The notes under the pieces were generated by a model that searched no databases, was not told where the DNA came from, and saw nothing but the letters and a program-made list of their open reading frames with translations. This document shows, piece by piece, positions 26,475 to 34,887 of a stretch of DNA of 64,000 nucleotides. The stretch's first letter is position 1, and the number at the start of each line of letters is the position of its first letter. The position numbers and the translations under genes are program-made. The stretch is from Thermobaculum terrenum ATCC BAA-798 (GTDB taxonomy: Bacteria; Chloroflexota; Chloroflexia; Thermobaculales; Thermobaculaceae), in contig NC_013526.1 in NCBI RefSeq assembly GCF_000025005.1, positions 868,001 through 932,000 of the forward strand. Direction: 5' to 3'.

Positions 26475-27827
26475 CTAGGACTCTCCCATTATCGCCTTGA
26501 GCTGAGGCTCGGCTTTCTGCATGGACTCGACGGGGTCCTTCCCCTGCAAGATGTCCTGTATCAGCGTCTGCATGACCCCCTGACCCTCCACAGCGTTGAG
26601 CTGGGGGAAGATGGAAGGAGCATGGGTGGCGACGGTCTTGCCGACCGGCACCCATTTATCGTTGATGAAGCTAAGCCTGGGATCGTTCTTGAAGTAGGGA
26701 TCCGAGGCAAACGACTTGCGGGCCGGCAGCTGTCCGTTGTGGCCCTTAGTCCACAGCGGCTTCTGATTCTTGGACCACCACTTGAGGAACTCCATGGTGG
26801 CCTCTGGATCCTTAGTTTGCTTGTACAGCATGATGTTGTTGATCCAGTAAACCGTACCCAGGTCACCGTGAGGACCCTTGATAGGAGGTAGGATGGCCAT
26901 CTTCTTAGCGGTGTCGGCTGGGAACCCCTGGTCAAAGCCCGGACCATCGATCTTGAGAGCGGCCTCCCCCCTACCGAACGCCTTACTGGCATCGTCTCCG
27001 GAGTAGCCCGCACTCGCAGGCGACACCGAGCCATCCTTGACAAGCGATGACAGATACTTGATCGCCTCCACGTTGCGGGGGTTCATCCAGTCTAGCTTCC
27101 TGTCCTTCGTGAATATCCCACCCCCATTGTTCAGGATGAAGAAGTACAGGTAATGCGTGCCGCCTGTATCGTTGGATGCCACCATGCCGTACTTGCCGTT
27201 ACCGGTAAGCTGCTTGAGAGCGGCGCGGAGCTCATCCCAGTTAGTGGGCTCCTTCACGCCAGCTTTCTCAAACATATCCGTGCGGTACCAAGGGATACGG
27301 ATATCGATCGCCCAAGGCAACGCCACGTAGTGGCCATCGTACTTGAGGATATCCACGGAGCCGGGAACGAAGTCCTCAAGCTCACCGCTCTTGCGCCACT
27401 CCTCGATCACCTCATCCACGGGGAGAATAGCTCCCGAGTCATAGAACTGCACTGCCTGATAACCAGCGCCGGTGCTGATATCCGGGGCTGTGCCAGCACC
27501 GATGGCAGTGGTAAAGGTCTGATACCAGTTGTTCCAGGGGATCGAGCGGTAATTTACCTGGATGCTCTTGTGTTCATCGTTGAACTGCTTGACGAGATCC
27601 TTCGCCGTCTGGATGTACTCGGGCGGTCCCCAGACCATGTCCCAGAAGTCGAGCCTGACGGGGCTGGATCCACCCGAGGTAGCCCCTCCACCCACCTGTG
27701 TGGCGCTGGGAGTGGGCGCGCTCGGAGATCCACAGGCTGACAACCCACCGCCCAAGGCGATCGCCAACCCTACGGCCGAGGACATCTTGAGAAACTTCCT
27801 GCGCGAGACACCATTGTACGTCGACAT
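26475..27827 (-). CDS. ABC transporter sugar-binding lipoprotein (CUT1, family 1)
   Basis: 450 residues. The N-terminus combines a twin-arginine motif (SRRKFLKMSSAVG) with a lipobox (GGLSAC, Cys at about 32), then a Ser/Pro/Thr linker and a solute-binding family-1 fold (VKQFNDEHKSIQVNYRSIPW, YMFEK-type region, EAALKIDGPGF, MEFLKWWSKNQ). It recognises an oligosaccharide; the neighbouring GH5 enzyme suggests mannan or glucomannan fragments. ATG 27827 follows GGAGGAAAGGTAG. First gene of the operon. Confidence 0.92.
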   Translation of the reverse strand: MSTYNGVSRRKFLKMSSAVGLAIALGGGLSACGSPSAPTPSATQVGGGATSGGSSPVRLDFWDMVWGPPEYIQTAKDLVKQFNDEHKSIQVNYRSIPWNNWYQTFTTAIGAGTAPDISTGAGYQAVQFYDSGAILPVDEVIEEWRKSGELEDFVPGSVDILKYDGHYVALPWAIDIRIPWYRTDMFEKAGVKEPTNWDELRAALKQLTGNGKYGMVASNDTGGTHYLYFFILNNGGGIFTKDRKLDWMNPRNVEAIKYLSSLVKDGSVSPASAGYSGDDASKAFGRGEAALKIDGPGFDQGFPADTAKKMAILPPIKGPHGDLGTVYWINNIMLYKQTKDPEATMEFLKWWSKNQKPLWTKGHNGQLPARKSFASDPYFKNDPRLSFINDKWVPVGKTVATHAPSIFPQLNAVEGQGVMQTLIQDILQGKDPVESMQKAEPQLKAIMGES

Positions 27828-27845
27828 CTACCTTTCCTCCTGCAC

Positions 27846-27873
27846 TGTAAACGTTTTCATGAAAAGGTTTACA
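27846..27873. promoter_or_regulatory. 28-bp LacI-type operator palindrome
   Basis: TGTAAAC-N-TTTTCATGAAAA-N-GTTTACA: both 13-nt arms match except for one pair of positions. It begins 3 nt downstream of the -10 box, so a bound repressor would cover the transcription start of the sugar operon. The half-sites (AAACGTTTTC and AAACCTTTTC) resemble those of LacI-family regulators. Confidence 0.85.
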
Positions 27874-27876
27874 CAG

Positions 27877-27905
27877 ATAATAACCACTCTGCTCGCCCTT
27901 GTCAA
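27877..27905 (-). promoter_or_regulatory. Consensus promoter of the sugar ABC/lacI operon
   Basis: Minus-strand TTGACA (27905-27900), exactly 17 bp, then TATTAT (27882-27877). This is one of the strongest promoters in the window, as expected for a gene set kept off by a repressor. Confidence 0.88.
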
Positions 27906-27923
27906 TACCTTTTTGCTGCGATC

Positions 27924-27953
27924 TTGACGCTGCCTTGCGGGCGCGGATAAACT
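27924..27953 (+). promoter_or_regulatory. Promoter of RlmD-like gene, leaderless geometry
   Basis: TTGACG (27924-27929), 18 bp, TAAACT (27948-27953); ATG 27962 follows 8 nt after the -10 box. There is no room for an SD sequence. Confidence 0.55.
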
Positions 27954-27961
27954 TGAAGGCC

Positions 27962-29155
27962 ATGGTATCGGAGCAAGCACGACAAGACCTGTTGCAGCTG
28001 ACGCTGACGGATATGGGCGCCGAGGGGTCCGCGGTGGGCCACCAGGACTCCCGCACGTGGTTCGTGGACTTCGGCATCCCCGGCGAGGAGGTGCTGGTCC
28101 AGCCGGAGCAGAAGAAGCGCAGGTACTCCACCGGCAGCGTGCGGGAGGTGCTCACGGCCTCCCCCAACAGGGTGGACCCTCCATGCCCCTACTTCGGCAC
28201 CTGCGGTGGATGCCAATGGCAGCATATAGCTTACGAGCACCAGCTGGAGCTCAAGAGGAAGTTGGTCATCGACCAGCTCGCCAAGCGCGGTGGGTTCGAA
28301 TCTCCCCCAGTGACGGCCACATTGCCCTCGCCCCAGCCCTACGGCTACAGGAACCACGCGCGCTTCTCGATCGATGAGGAGGGCAGGCTGGGCTATGTGT
28401 CCAGGCCCGGTAGCGGTCGAAGGTTCATGCAGATAGAGCGGTGCCTCATCCTGCACCCCTGGATCAACGAGGCGCTCCGAACCTTCCAGGGCAAGGCGGC
28501 GGGGCACCATCAGGTGCAGGTGCGCTACGGAGTCCACACGGGCGAATACCTGGTGTTCCCCGACCTCAACGCCGTGGAGCCCTCCATCCCCTCCGGCCAG
28601 CGGTTCTACCACGAGGAGCTGCTGGGGCACAGGTTCCGCATATCCGACTCCTCCTTCTTCCAGACCAACACGCTGCAGGCGGAGAGGATGGCCCAGCTAG
28701 TGATCGAGAGGTGCCAGCTGAGGGGAGAAGAGGTCGTGGTGGATGCCTATGCCGGCGTGGGCACGTTCGCCGTGCTGCTCGCACCCAGGGCGCGCCGGGT
28801 GATCGCCATAGAGGAGTCGGCCGCGGCCGTGGCGGACGCCATGGTCAACATCGAGGGCGTGCCCAACATAGAGTACGTCCGGGGCAAGACCGAGGAGGTG
28901 CTCGGGGAGATGGCCGAGCAGCCGGAGGTGCTGATCCTGGACCCCCCCAGAGTGGGGTGCCACCCCAAGGCTCTCCAGGCCGTGGTGTCGCTGGCCCCAG
29001 CTAGGGTGGTCTACGTCTCCTGCGATCCGGGCAGCCTGGCGCGCGACCTGCGCAAGCTGTGCGATGGTGGCTACCAGCTGGTAGAGGTCACCCCGGTGGA
29101 CATGTTCCCCCAGACCCACCACATCGAGTGCGTGGCGACCCTGGTCCACAGCTAA
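27962..29155 (+). CDS. 23S rRNA (uracil-5-)-methyltransferase, RlmD/TrmA family
   Basis: 397 residues. A short TRAM-like beta domain (residues 10-55) is followed by the 4Fe-4S motif CPYFGTCGGC (Cys spaced 5 and 2), with a fourth Cys in IERCLIL. The SAM-dependent domain has VVDAYAGVGTFA, LDPPRVGCHP and the catalytic VSCDPGSLARDL. It methylates U to m5U in rRNA or tRNA; RlmD versus RlmCD cannot be separated here. Promoter geometry puts the start at ATG 27962. Confidence 0.92.
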   Translation: MVSEQARQDLLQLTLTDMGAEGSAVGHQDSRTWFVDFGIPGEEVLVQPEQKKRRYSTGSVREVLTASPNRVDPPCPYFGTCGGCQWQHIAYEHQLELKRKLVIDQLAKRGGFESPPVTATLPSPQPYGYRNHARFSIDEEGRLGYVSRPGSGRRFMQIERCLILHPWINEALRTFQGKAAGHHQVQVRYGVHTGEYLVFPDLNAVEPSIPSGQRFYHEELLGHRFRISDSSFFQTNTLQAERMAQLVIERCQLRGEEVVVDAYAGVGTFAVLLAPRARRVIAIEESAAAVADAMVNIEGVPNIEYVRGKTEEVLGEMAEQPEVLILDPPRVGCHPKALQAVVSLAPARVVYVSCDPGSLARDLRKLCDGGYQLVEVTPVDMFPQTHHIECVATLVHS

Positions 29156-29167
29156 CATAAGCTGGTT

Positions 29168-29173
29168 TATAAT
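29168..29173 (+). promoter_or_regulatory. -10 box TATAAT of the ImmA-like gene
   Basis: TATAAT with an ordinary leader of about 20 nt before the start codon; the -35 is poor. Confidence 0.5.
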
Positions 29174-29203
29174 ATGGAGTAAACCTGTCTACAGGCGGTG
29201 AAC

Positions 29204-29764
29204 ATGAGGCTATTGGGGGCTTCGCCCCGTTCCTGGCAAGAGATAGAGGGGATAGCCACGCAGATCCTGCGCGAGTGTTGCCCAGAGAGGCTCGTCGTCC
29301 CGGGCAGGGTGAACGTGCTCAAGATAGCGCAGGAGTACCTGCCCCGAGCTCAGGGCGTGCTCTTCGCCGTGGGGGACACCCCTCCCGGGATCGAGGCCTA
29401 CGTGCTGTTCGACACCCCCCTGTCTCCGCCCAGGCTGGTGCTCTCCCCCAAGACGTACGCCAGCCTGTTGGAGGAGGGCCCGAGGGCGCGATTCACCACC
29501 GCCCACGAGATAGGTCACGCTGTGATGCACCTGGCGGACTACCGACGGCTCGGCAACGTGCTGACCAGGAGGATGCGGCTGGAGCCCTATCGGTCGGCCG
29601 AGAGGCAGGCGGACGTGTTCGCCTCCAGACTGCTCATGCCCACGCGCGCCTTCCTGCTTGCCGTGAGGGAGCACGGCCCAGATCTCGGGGTGCTGACCGA
29701 CATCTTCGGGACATCCCTGTCCACGACGCGCATACGCCTGCGGGAGCTGGGAGTGCTCAGCTAG
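29204..29764 (+). CDS. ImmA/IrrE-family metallopeptidase
   Basis: 186 residues (188 if GTG 29198 is used). The zinc motif HEIGH sits in TTAHEIGHAVMH near residue 103 and the third ligand region in AERQADVFASRLLMPTRAF. The family cleaves HTH repressors (ImmA on ImmR, IrrE/PprI on DdrO). No XRE-type repressor gene adjoins it, unlike the mobile-element ImmRA pairs, so its target is elsewhere. TATAAT lies at 29168-29173, 30 nt upstream. Confidence 0.85.
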   Translation: MRLLGASPRSWQEIEGIATQILRECCPERLVVPGRVNVLKIAQEYLPRAQGVLFAVGDTPPGIEAYVLFDTPLSPPRLVLSPKTYASLLEEGPRARFTTAHEIGHAVMHLADYRRLGNVLTRRMRLEPYRSAERQADVFASRLLMPTRAFLLAVREHGPDLGVLTDIFGTSLSTTRIRLRELGVLS

Positions 29765-29768
29765 CCTC

Positions 29769-30038
29769 CTACGTGTGCAGGTGCTGATACGCCGCCGGGT
29801 AGTAGTCGATGGTGGGGTCGGGGTCGCTCGCAAGCAGCTCCTGTAGCTCCCGGTAAGCTAGCACCTGGCGCTGCGGGGAGAAGTACACCCAGTGCCAGCA
29901 GGTCACCAGCTTCTCCAGGTCCACGTAGCGGGCTGCCAGCTCCTCCGGGATCTCCCTCTGCTCGGGCCCTGGCGCCCACTCGTCCGGATGCACCCGCAGG
30001 ATTATCGCCTCGCCGCTGGATTCTATAGAGTACCTCAT
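29769..30038 (-). CDS. Unknown 89-residue protein
   Basis: Not recognised. It is acidic and soluble with no signal peptide (AIILRVHPDEWAPGPEQ near residue 11; VTCWHWVYFSPQRQVLAYRE mid-protein). The single cysteine and three tryptophans are notable. ATG 30038 has GGAGGG 4 nt upstream, and TATACT lies at 30075-30070. It ends 4 nt from the convergent ImmA-like gene. Confidence 0.6.
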   Translation of the reverse strand: MRYSIESSGEAIILRVHPDEWAPGPEQREIPEELAARYVDLEKLVTCWHWVYFSPQRQVLAYRELQELLASDPDPTIDYYPAAYQHLHT

Positions 30039-30147
30039 AGGGCCCTCCGTAGCTTTAGGGGACAGTTCGAGTATACCACCCCCGCCAGGCCGCTACCATA
30101 CTCGGCTATCACGAATTCTCATAAACCTCGGGACATGTATAAGGCAA

Positions 30148-30195
30148 AGCACGGCAGAAGCCGTTGCTTCGGCTACGAGGCGGGTGCTAACCTGC
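30148..30195 (+). ncRNA. Structured leader upstream of the YeiH-type exporter
   Basis: Three GC-rich hairpins in 48 nt: AGCACGGC/AGAA/GCCG-T-TGCT (30148-30168), AGCCG/TTGCTT/CGGCT (30159-30174) and GCGGGT/GCTA/ACCTGC (30180-30195). The first two share residues 30159-30168 and cannot form together, so the leader can switch conformation. A TATAAG box (30138-30143) puts the transcript start just before the first stem. A CTACTTTTTTAGTAG element follows at about 30201-30215. No known riboswitch consensus was recognised. Confidence 0.35.
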
Positions 30196-30257
30196 GATTG
30201 TCTACTTTTTTAGTAGTAATTATCTAATCTCTAGTGTATTTGACAAGGAGGCACGGC

Positions 30258-31529
30258 ATGTCAACTCTGGCGCGTAAGGGGCTTTCCGAGGACTGGTGGT
30301 CCGTTATCCTGGGGTTATTCCTGGTGGTGATCGTGTGGCTAGCGTACGTCTTAGGCCGGCCACTGGACTTCCTGCAGCACGCTATCCCACAGCCTTGGCC
30401 ACAAAACCCGCTGCTGTCGAACCTGGCAAGCCACTGGGGGGAGTACCTGCTGCTGTGGGCGTCATTATTAGTGCTTACCGGGATAGCTGTGCACAGCTTG
30501 GGAGGGGATCTAGGTCGCTACATCGCTGGCTTCACGCTGCTGTTCCTGCTGGCCCTCATCGTGCTGGTGGTGGGCAGCCAGCAAGCGCTCAAGAAATATG
30601 GGCTCGAGTATCCATTCTGGGCGCTCGTGATAGGACTTGTCCTGGGCAACGTCCTGCAGCTGCCGGGCTGGCTGCGGGCGGCATCGGGGCGCACCGAGCT
30701 GTTCATCAAGACCTCGATCGTGCTGCTCGGCGCCAACCTGCCCTTCTCGATCGTCGCCAAGAGCGGGCCCAAGGCTTTCCTGGAGGCGCTGCTGATAGTA
30801 GCTGCCGGCTTCCTGGTGACCTTCCTGGTGGGGTCGCGCCTGGGGGTCGATCCCATATACTTGTCGGTGATCGGCGCGGGGGCATCCGTGTGCGGGGTTT
30901 CCGCGGCGATAGCGGTGGGCAACACCGTGCGGGCGAAATCACGACAGGTGGGATATGTGGTGTCGCTCGTGGTGCTGTACGGCCTGGTGCTGATCTTCGT
31001 GCTGCCCCTGCTGGTGCACTTCTTGGGGCTCTCGCAGACCGTGGGCGGCGCGTGGATAGGGGGCTCGGAGCTGGCTGATGCTTCGGGCGCAGCCGCGGCA
31101 GCGATCCTGGGCGAGGAGGCCGTGAAGGCTTTCTCCCTGGTGAAGCTCAGCAGGGATGTGCTCATCAGCGTGGTCTGCCTCCTGCTGGGCGGGATAGCTG
31201 TGACCCGCTGGAGCGCCGAGGAGCAGGGAGGCTCGGCTTTCTCCAGGCTGTGGGCCAGGTTCCCCAAGTTCGTGCTGGCGTTCCTGGTGGCCTCCCTGCT
31301 GTCCACTTGGTGGCAGGGCAGGTACGGGCAGGAGTTCGCCGCCGACTTCACAGGCAACCTCAACGCCGCCCGTACCTGGCTATTCACCTTGACGTTCCTG
31401 GGTATAGGGCTGGGCACCCGCTTCCAGGAGATGCGAGAGGTGGGTGGGCCCGCCATCCGCATCTTCACGGTCACCGTACTGGCCAACGTGCTGATTGGGG
31501 GGCTGCTTGCGGTCTGGCTGTTCTCCTAG
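30258..31529 (+). CDS. YeiH-type putative sulfate exporter membrane protein
   Basis: 423 residues, about ten to twelve hydrophobic segments. Family motifs: FIKTSIVLLGANLPFSIV, SVIGAGASVCGVSAAIAVGN, ELADASGAAAAAILGEEA and LTFLGIGLGTRF. The UPF0324/YeiH family is annotated as sulfate exporters, largely by analogy; transport substrate is inference. ATG 30258 follows GACAAGGAGG. An unusually long leader (about 110 nt) carries the hairpins described separately. Confidence 0.88.
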   Translation: MSTLARKGLSEDWWSVILGLFLVVIVWLAYVLGRPLDFLQHAIPQPWPQNPLLSNLASHWGEYLLLWASLLVLTGIAVHSLGGDLGRYIAGFTLLFLLALIVLVVGSQQALKKYGLEYPFWALVIGLVLGNVLQLPGWLRAASGRTELFIKTSIVLLGANLPFSIVAKSGPKAFLEALLIVAAGFLVTFLVGSRLGVDPIYLSVIGAGASVCGVSAAIAVGNTVRAKSRQVGYVVSLVVLYGLVLIFVLPLLVHFLGLSQTVGGAWIGGSELADASGAAAAAILGEEAVKAFSLVKLSRDVLISVVCLLLGGIAVTRWSAEEQGGSAFSRLWARFPKFVLAFLVASLLSTWWQGRYGQEFAADFTGNLNAARTWLFTLTFLGIGLGTRFQEMREVGGPAIRIFTVTVLANVLIGGLLAVWLFS

Positions 31530-31538
31530 GCAGCCCCT

Positions 31539-34337
31539 CTAGTAGCCGCGCTCGCTGTTGAGCCTGGCCAGCTCCCTCTCCAGGCGCTGGAGCCTGTCGC
31601 CGAACGCCAGGGCACTGGCCAGCAAGTCCCTCAAGCTCCCCATCCTCTCCAGCCTCCTGGCGGGCATCGACAGCAGCTCGGGCAGGTATCGAGTGACCAC
31701 CTCCCAGGCCTCCTCGTCCTCCCTCACCTCCCTCACAGCACTGTCCAGCGTCACCCTGGGCCCACGAGGCAACCGGTAGCTGTACCTCCACACATGCTCC
31801 CCGCTGCCCACCTCCTGCTCCCCTCCCCCGGGCAGGCTCACCCTCGCCCTGCACCCGGCAGGCACCACCACCCTCACCTCCAGCTCCTCCCCCTCCAACT
31901 TCCACCCGCTCTCCGCCAGCCCGTACGGCGTCATGTGCCGGGCCCACGCGTACTCCAAGCCCCTCCACACCACCGGCCTCACCTCCAGCACACGGTACCC
32001 AGCCTCCCCAGCCGCCAGCCCACACACCCGCCTGTGCAGCCAGTCCGCCACCGCACCCAACGCGTAGTGGTTGAACGACGTCATCTCCCCAGGATTGACA
32101 CTCCCATCAGGCCTCAGGCTGTCCCACCTCTCCCAGATCGTCGTCGCACCCATCGTCACAGGATACAGCCACGACGGACACTCCCGACTCAGCAGCAGCC
32201 TGTACGCCTCCTCCACGTGCCCACTCTCACACAACGCATCGCAGATCAGCGGCGTGCCCACAAAACCAGTCCCTATCCTGTACCCCTCCCTTCTCACCAG
32301 CTCCGCCAGCCTCTCCCCAGCTCGCCGCCGCTGCTCGGCCTCCGGCAACAGCCCAAAGCAGATCGCCAGCGAGTACGCCGTCTGCGCATCGCTCATCACA
32401 CGCCCATGCGGCGTCACGTACTCCCCAGCAAACGCCTCCCTCACCTCCTGCGCCAAACCCAGATACCTCCGGCTCTCCTCCCACTTGCCCAGCACCTCCC
32501 CAGCTCGCCCCACCAGCTCCGCCGACCGCGCAAAGTACGCCGTCGCCACGATCTCCGCCGCCGTCCTGGCCGCCGCCGGATCCTCCGGGGGAGCCGCAGG
32601 ATCCAGCCAGTCCCCAAACTGGAAGCCCCTATCCCACAGCCTCTTTTCCCCAGCCAACCTCTCCACACAGTCCACCCACCCACGCATGCTCTCCCACTGC
32701 GCCTCCAACACCCCCACGTCCCCGTACCGCTGGTACAGCACCCACGGCACCACCACCGCCGCATCCCCCCACGCGGCAGCGGGTATCACCTGCCCCCCAA
32801 GCGCATTCGGCACCACAAACGGCACCGCCCCGCTCTCGTCCTGATCCAACGCCACGTCCCTCAGCCACGACGCCAGAAAACCAGCCGTGTCGTACAGAAA
32901 ACACGCCGTCGGCGAGAACACCTGGATGTCCCCTGTCCACCCCAGCCGCTCGTCCCTCTGTGGACAGTCCGTCGGGATGTGCAGGAAGTTGCCCCGCATG
33001 CTCCACACCACGTTCTCGTGCAGCCGCTCCACCAGCGGATCCGAGCACCCAAACCACCCTATCCGCTCCATGTCCGAGTGGCACACCACCGCCACCAGAT
33101 CCTCAGCCCTCAGCTCCCCAGGCCACCCCTCCACCTCCACATACCGAAAACCGTGAAAGGTGAACCGCGGCTCCCACTCCTCCTCCCCCTCCCCACGCAG
33201 CACGTACTCGTCCGTGGCACGGGCCGTCCGCAGCGTCCGCGTGCACAGCTCCCCTCCCTCCAACACCTCCGCATGCCTCAACCTCACCCTCTGCCCCCTG
33301 GGCCCTCTCACCCTCAGCCTCACCCGCCCCACCAGGTTCTGCCCAAAGTCCACGATCGTCTTGCCTGAGGGCGACCGCATTATCTCCCGCGAGCCCACCT
33401 CCTGCGTCCGCCGCACGGGCACCTCCAAAGGCTCCAAAACCTCCGTCGGCCACGCCAGCTCCCTCGTGCCGGCCCACCCGGAGTCATCGTACTCCGCGGT
33501 CGACCACCCATCCATCTCCAACCGGGCATCGTACACCTCCCCATCGTAGATGCCGGACTCCAGGATGGGCCCCCTGCTGGCACGCCACGAACCATCCGTG
33601 ACCACCACCTGCCTGCTCCCATCCCCATACTCCACCTCCAGCTGCGCCAACAACCCCAACCTCTCCCCATACAGGTTCCGCCTGCCTCCCCCAAAACCCA
33701 GCCTGCCTCGGTACCAGCCATCCCCCAATATCGCTCCCATGCAGTTGGCACCCTCGCGCAACAGCCCCGTGACGTCGAACGTCTCGTACAGCATCCTGTG
33801 CCTGTAGCTCGTCCATCCAGGAGACAGCACGTGATCCCCCACACGCCGCCCGTTGAGCTCCACCTCGTACACCCCAAGCCCCGTCACGTACAGCCTGGCT
33901 CGCCTGACATCCCCTGCCACCTGGAAGGTCTTGCGCAGGTAGGGACAGGGATTGGCCACGCTCGTGTCCTCCTCCCAGTCGGGAGTGATGAACACCCCCT
34001 GCCAATCCTCACGGGCAAGCAGCCCCACCTCCAGCCACGCCAGCTCGCTCCAGTCCGACTCCGAACCATCCTCTCCCCACACCCTGACCCTCACCCCGGC
34101 CCTCTGCCTGGACTCCAGGGGCTCAAAAGGCCAAGCCACCCACACCGACTCCCCAGACTCCACCCTGCCGGTGCTCCCCACCAGCTCCCCATCCCCATCG
34201 TACAGCTCCACCTCATACCCCGCCTGCATCCAGTCCCTGAGATCCGTCTCCACCCTCCACGACAACCTGGGCCTACTGCTCCCAAGCCCAAAACCTCCCA
34301 GACTCCTCTCAAACCTTACCCTCTCTATCCTCAACAC
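31539..34337 (-). CDS. GH78 alpha-L-rhamnosidase
   Basis: 932 residues. N-terminal Ig-like and jelly-roll domains (SRPRLSWRVE; VTGLGVYEVELNGRRVGDHVLSPGWTSYRHRM), then the (alpha/alpha)6 barrel with the GH78 catalytic run CPQRDERLGWTGDIQVF supplying the general acid Glu, and a C-terminal beta domain. It removes terminal rhamnose from glycosides or polysaccharides. There is no signal peptide, so it acts inside the cell or leaks. The last 45 residues add a coiled-coil-like extension (DRLQRLERELARLNSERGY). GTG 34337 has GGAGG 7 nt upstream; a TTGTAC-18-TAGAAT promoter precedes it. Codons end in G far more than in neighbouring genes, suggesting transfer. Confidence 0.9.
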   Translation of the reverse strand: MLRIERVRFERSLGGFGLGSSRPRLSWRVETDLRDWMQAGYEVELYDGDGELVGSTGRVESGESVWVAWPFEPLESRQRAGVRVRVWGEDGSESDWSELAWLEVGLLAREDWQGVFITPDWEEDTSVANPCPYLRKTFQVAGDVRRARLYVTGLGVYEVELNGRRVGDHVLSPGWTSYRHRMLYETFDVTGLLREGANCMGAILGDGWYRGRLGFGGGRRNLYGERLGLLAQLEVEYGDGSRQVVVTDGSWRASRGPILESGIYDGEVYDARLEMDGWSTAEYDDSGWAGTRELAWPTEVLEPLEVPVRRTQEVGSREIMRSPSGKTIVDFGQNLVGRVRLRVRGPRGQRVRLRHAEVLEGGELCTRTLRTARATDEYVLRGEGEEEWEPRFTFHGFRYVEVEGWPGELRAEDLVAVVCHSDMERIGWFGCSDPLVERLHENVVWSMRGNFLHIPTDCPQRDERLGWTGDIQVFSPTACFLYDTAGFLASWLRDVALDQDESGAVPFVVPNALGGQVIPAAAWGDAAVVVPWVLYQRYGDVGVLEAQWESMRGWVDCVERLAGEKRLWDRGFQFGDWLDPAAPPEDPAAARTAAEIVATAYFARSAELVGRAGEVLGKWEESRRYLGLAQEVREAFAGEYVTPHGRVMSDAQTAYSLAICFGLLPEAEQRRRAGERLAELVRREGYRIGTGFVGTPLICDALCESGHVEEAYRLLLSRECPSWLYPVTMGATTIWERWDSLRPDGSVNPGEMTSFNHYALGAVADWLHRRVCGLAAGEAGYRVLEVRPVVWRGLEYAWARHMTPYGLAESGWKLEGEELEVRVVVPAGCRARVSLPGGGEQEVGSGEHVWRYSYRLPRGPRVTLDSAVREVREDEEAWEVVTRYLPELLSMPARRLERMGSLRDLLASALAFGDRLQRLERELARLNSERGY

Positions 34338-34439
34338 CTCTCTCCCTCCTGTGCAAAAGCCTGTGACTTTTTGTCCAATATTCTAACCTAATACCATAAA
34401 TGCGTACAATAGCATGCACACAATTGAGGGGTTGAGGAA

Positions 34440-34829
34440 CTACCTGGTGGTTTGCCTGCGCAGGTACCTCTGCACGGCCTCGAGCAGCAGGGACCTGGGC
34501 ACGGGCTTCTGCAGGTAGCCGGCGCAGCCTGCCTCCATGGCACGGCCCATATCCTCCACGCTCAGCCGCGAGGCCGTCAGGGCCACCACCGGGATATCGC
34601 GGGTGCGGGCGTCGGCTTTGAGGCGGCGGGTGACCTCGTAGCCGTCCATCTTGGGCATCTGCAGGTCCATCAGCACTAGATCTGGAAGTTGCTCTCGACA
34701 GAGCTGCAGGACCTCTCGCGGGTCGCTCGTCGTGAGCACCTCGTAGGACTCCTCGAGCTCCAGCGTGTCCCGCATCAGGCTCAGGGCGACGGGGTTGTCG
34801 TCCACGATGAGGATCTTGGGCCTGCTCAT
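34440..34829 (-). CDS. Stand-alone response-regulator receiver protein
   Basis: 129 residues, one CheY-like domain: acidic pair in LIVDDNP, phospho-acceptor in LVLMDLQMPKMDGYEV, T in VALTAS and K in LQKPVPRS. It resembles the DivK/hybrid-kinase receiver class. ATG 34829 gives MSRPKILIVDD; an upstream TTG extension is unlikely. No kinase nearby. It shares no operon with the rhamnosidase. Confidence 0.88.
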   Translation of the reverse strand: MSRPKILIVDDNPVALSLMRDTLELEESYEVLTTSDPREVLQLCREQLPDLVLMDLQMPKMDGYEVTRRLKADARTRDIPVVALTASRLSVEDMGRAMEAGCAGYLQKPVPRSLLLEAVQRYLRRQTTR

Positions 34830-34887
34830 CCGCCAGCTCCCACTAACAGCCGCCAACTACATTATTATGCACATCTCTCGAAGCTTG

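Noticed and set aside
28288-28305. GGTTCGAATC resembling a tRNA T-arm
   Set aside because: It lies inside the RlmD-like coding sequence, with no acceptor or anticodon stem at the right distances.
30202-30216. CTACTTTTTTAGTAG as a terminator
   Set aside because: Short 5-bp stem with a T-only loop; more likely an operator or chance.
31794-33368. 525-codon open frame antisense to the rhamnosidase
   Set aside because: Low-complexity Pro/His/Arg/Leu composition produced by the G-ending codon bias of the sense gene; no SD and no family resemblance.
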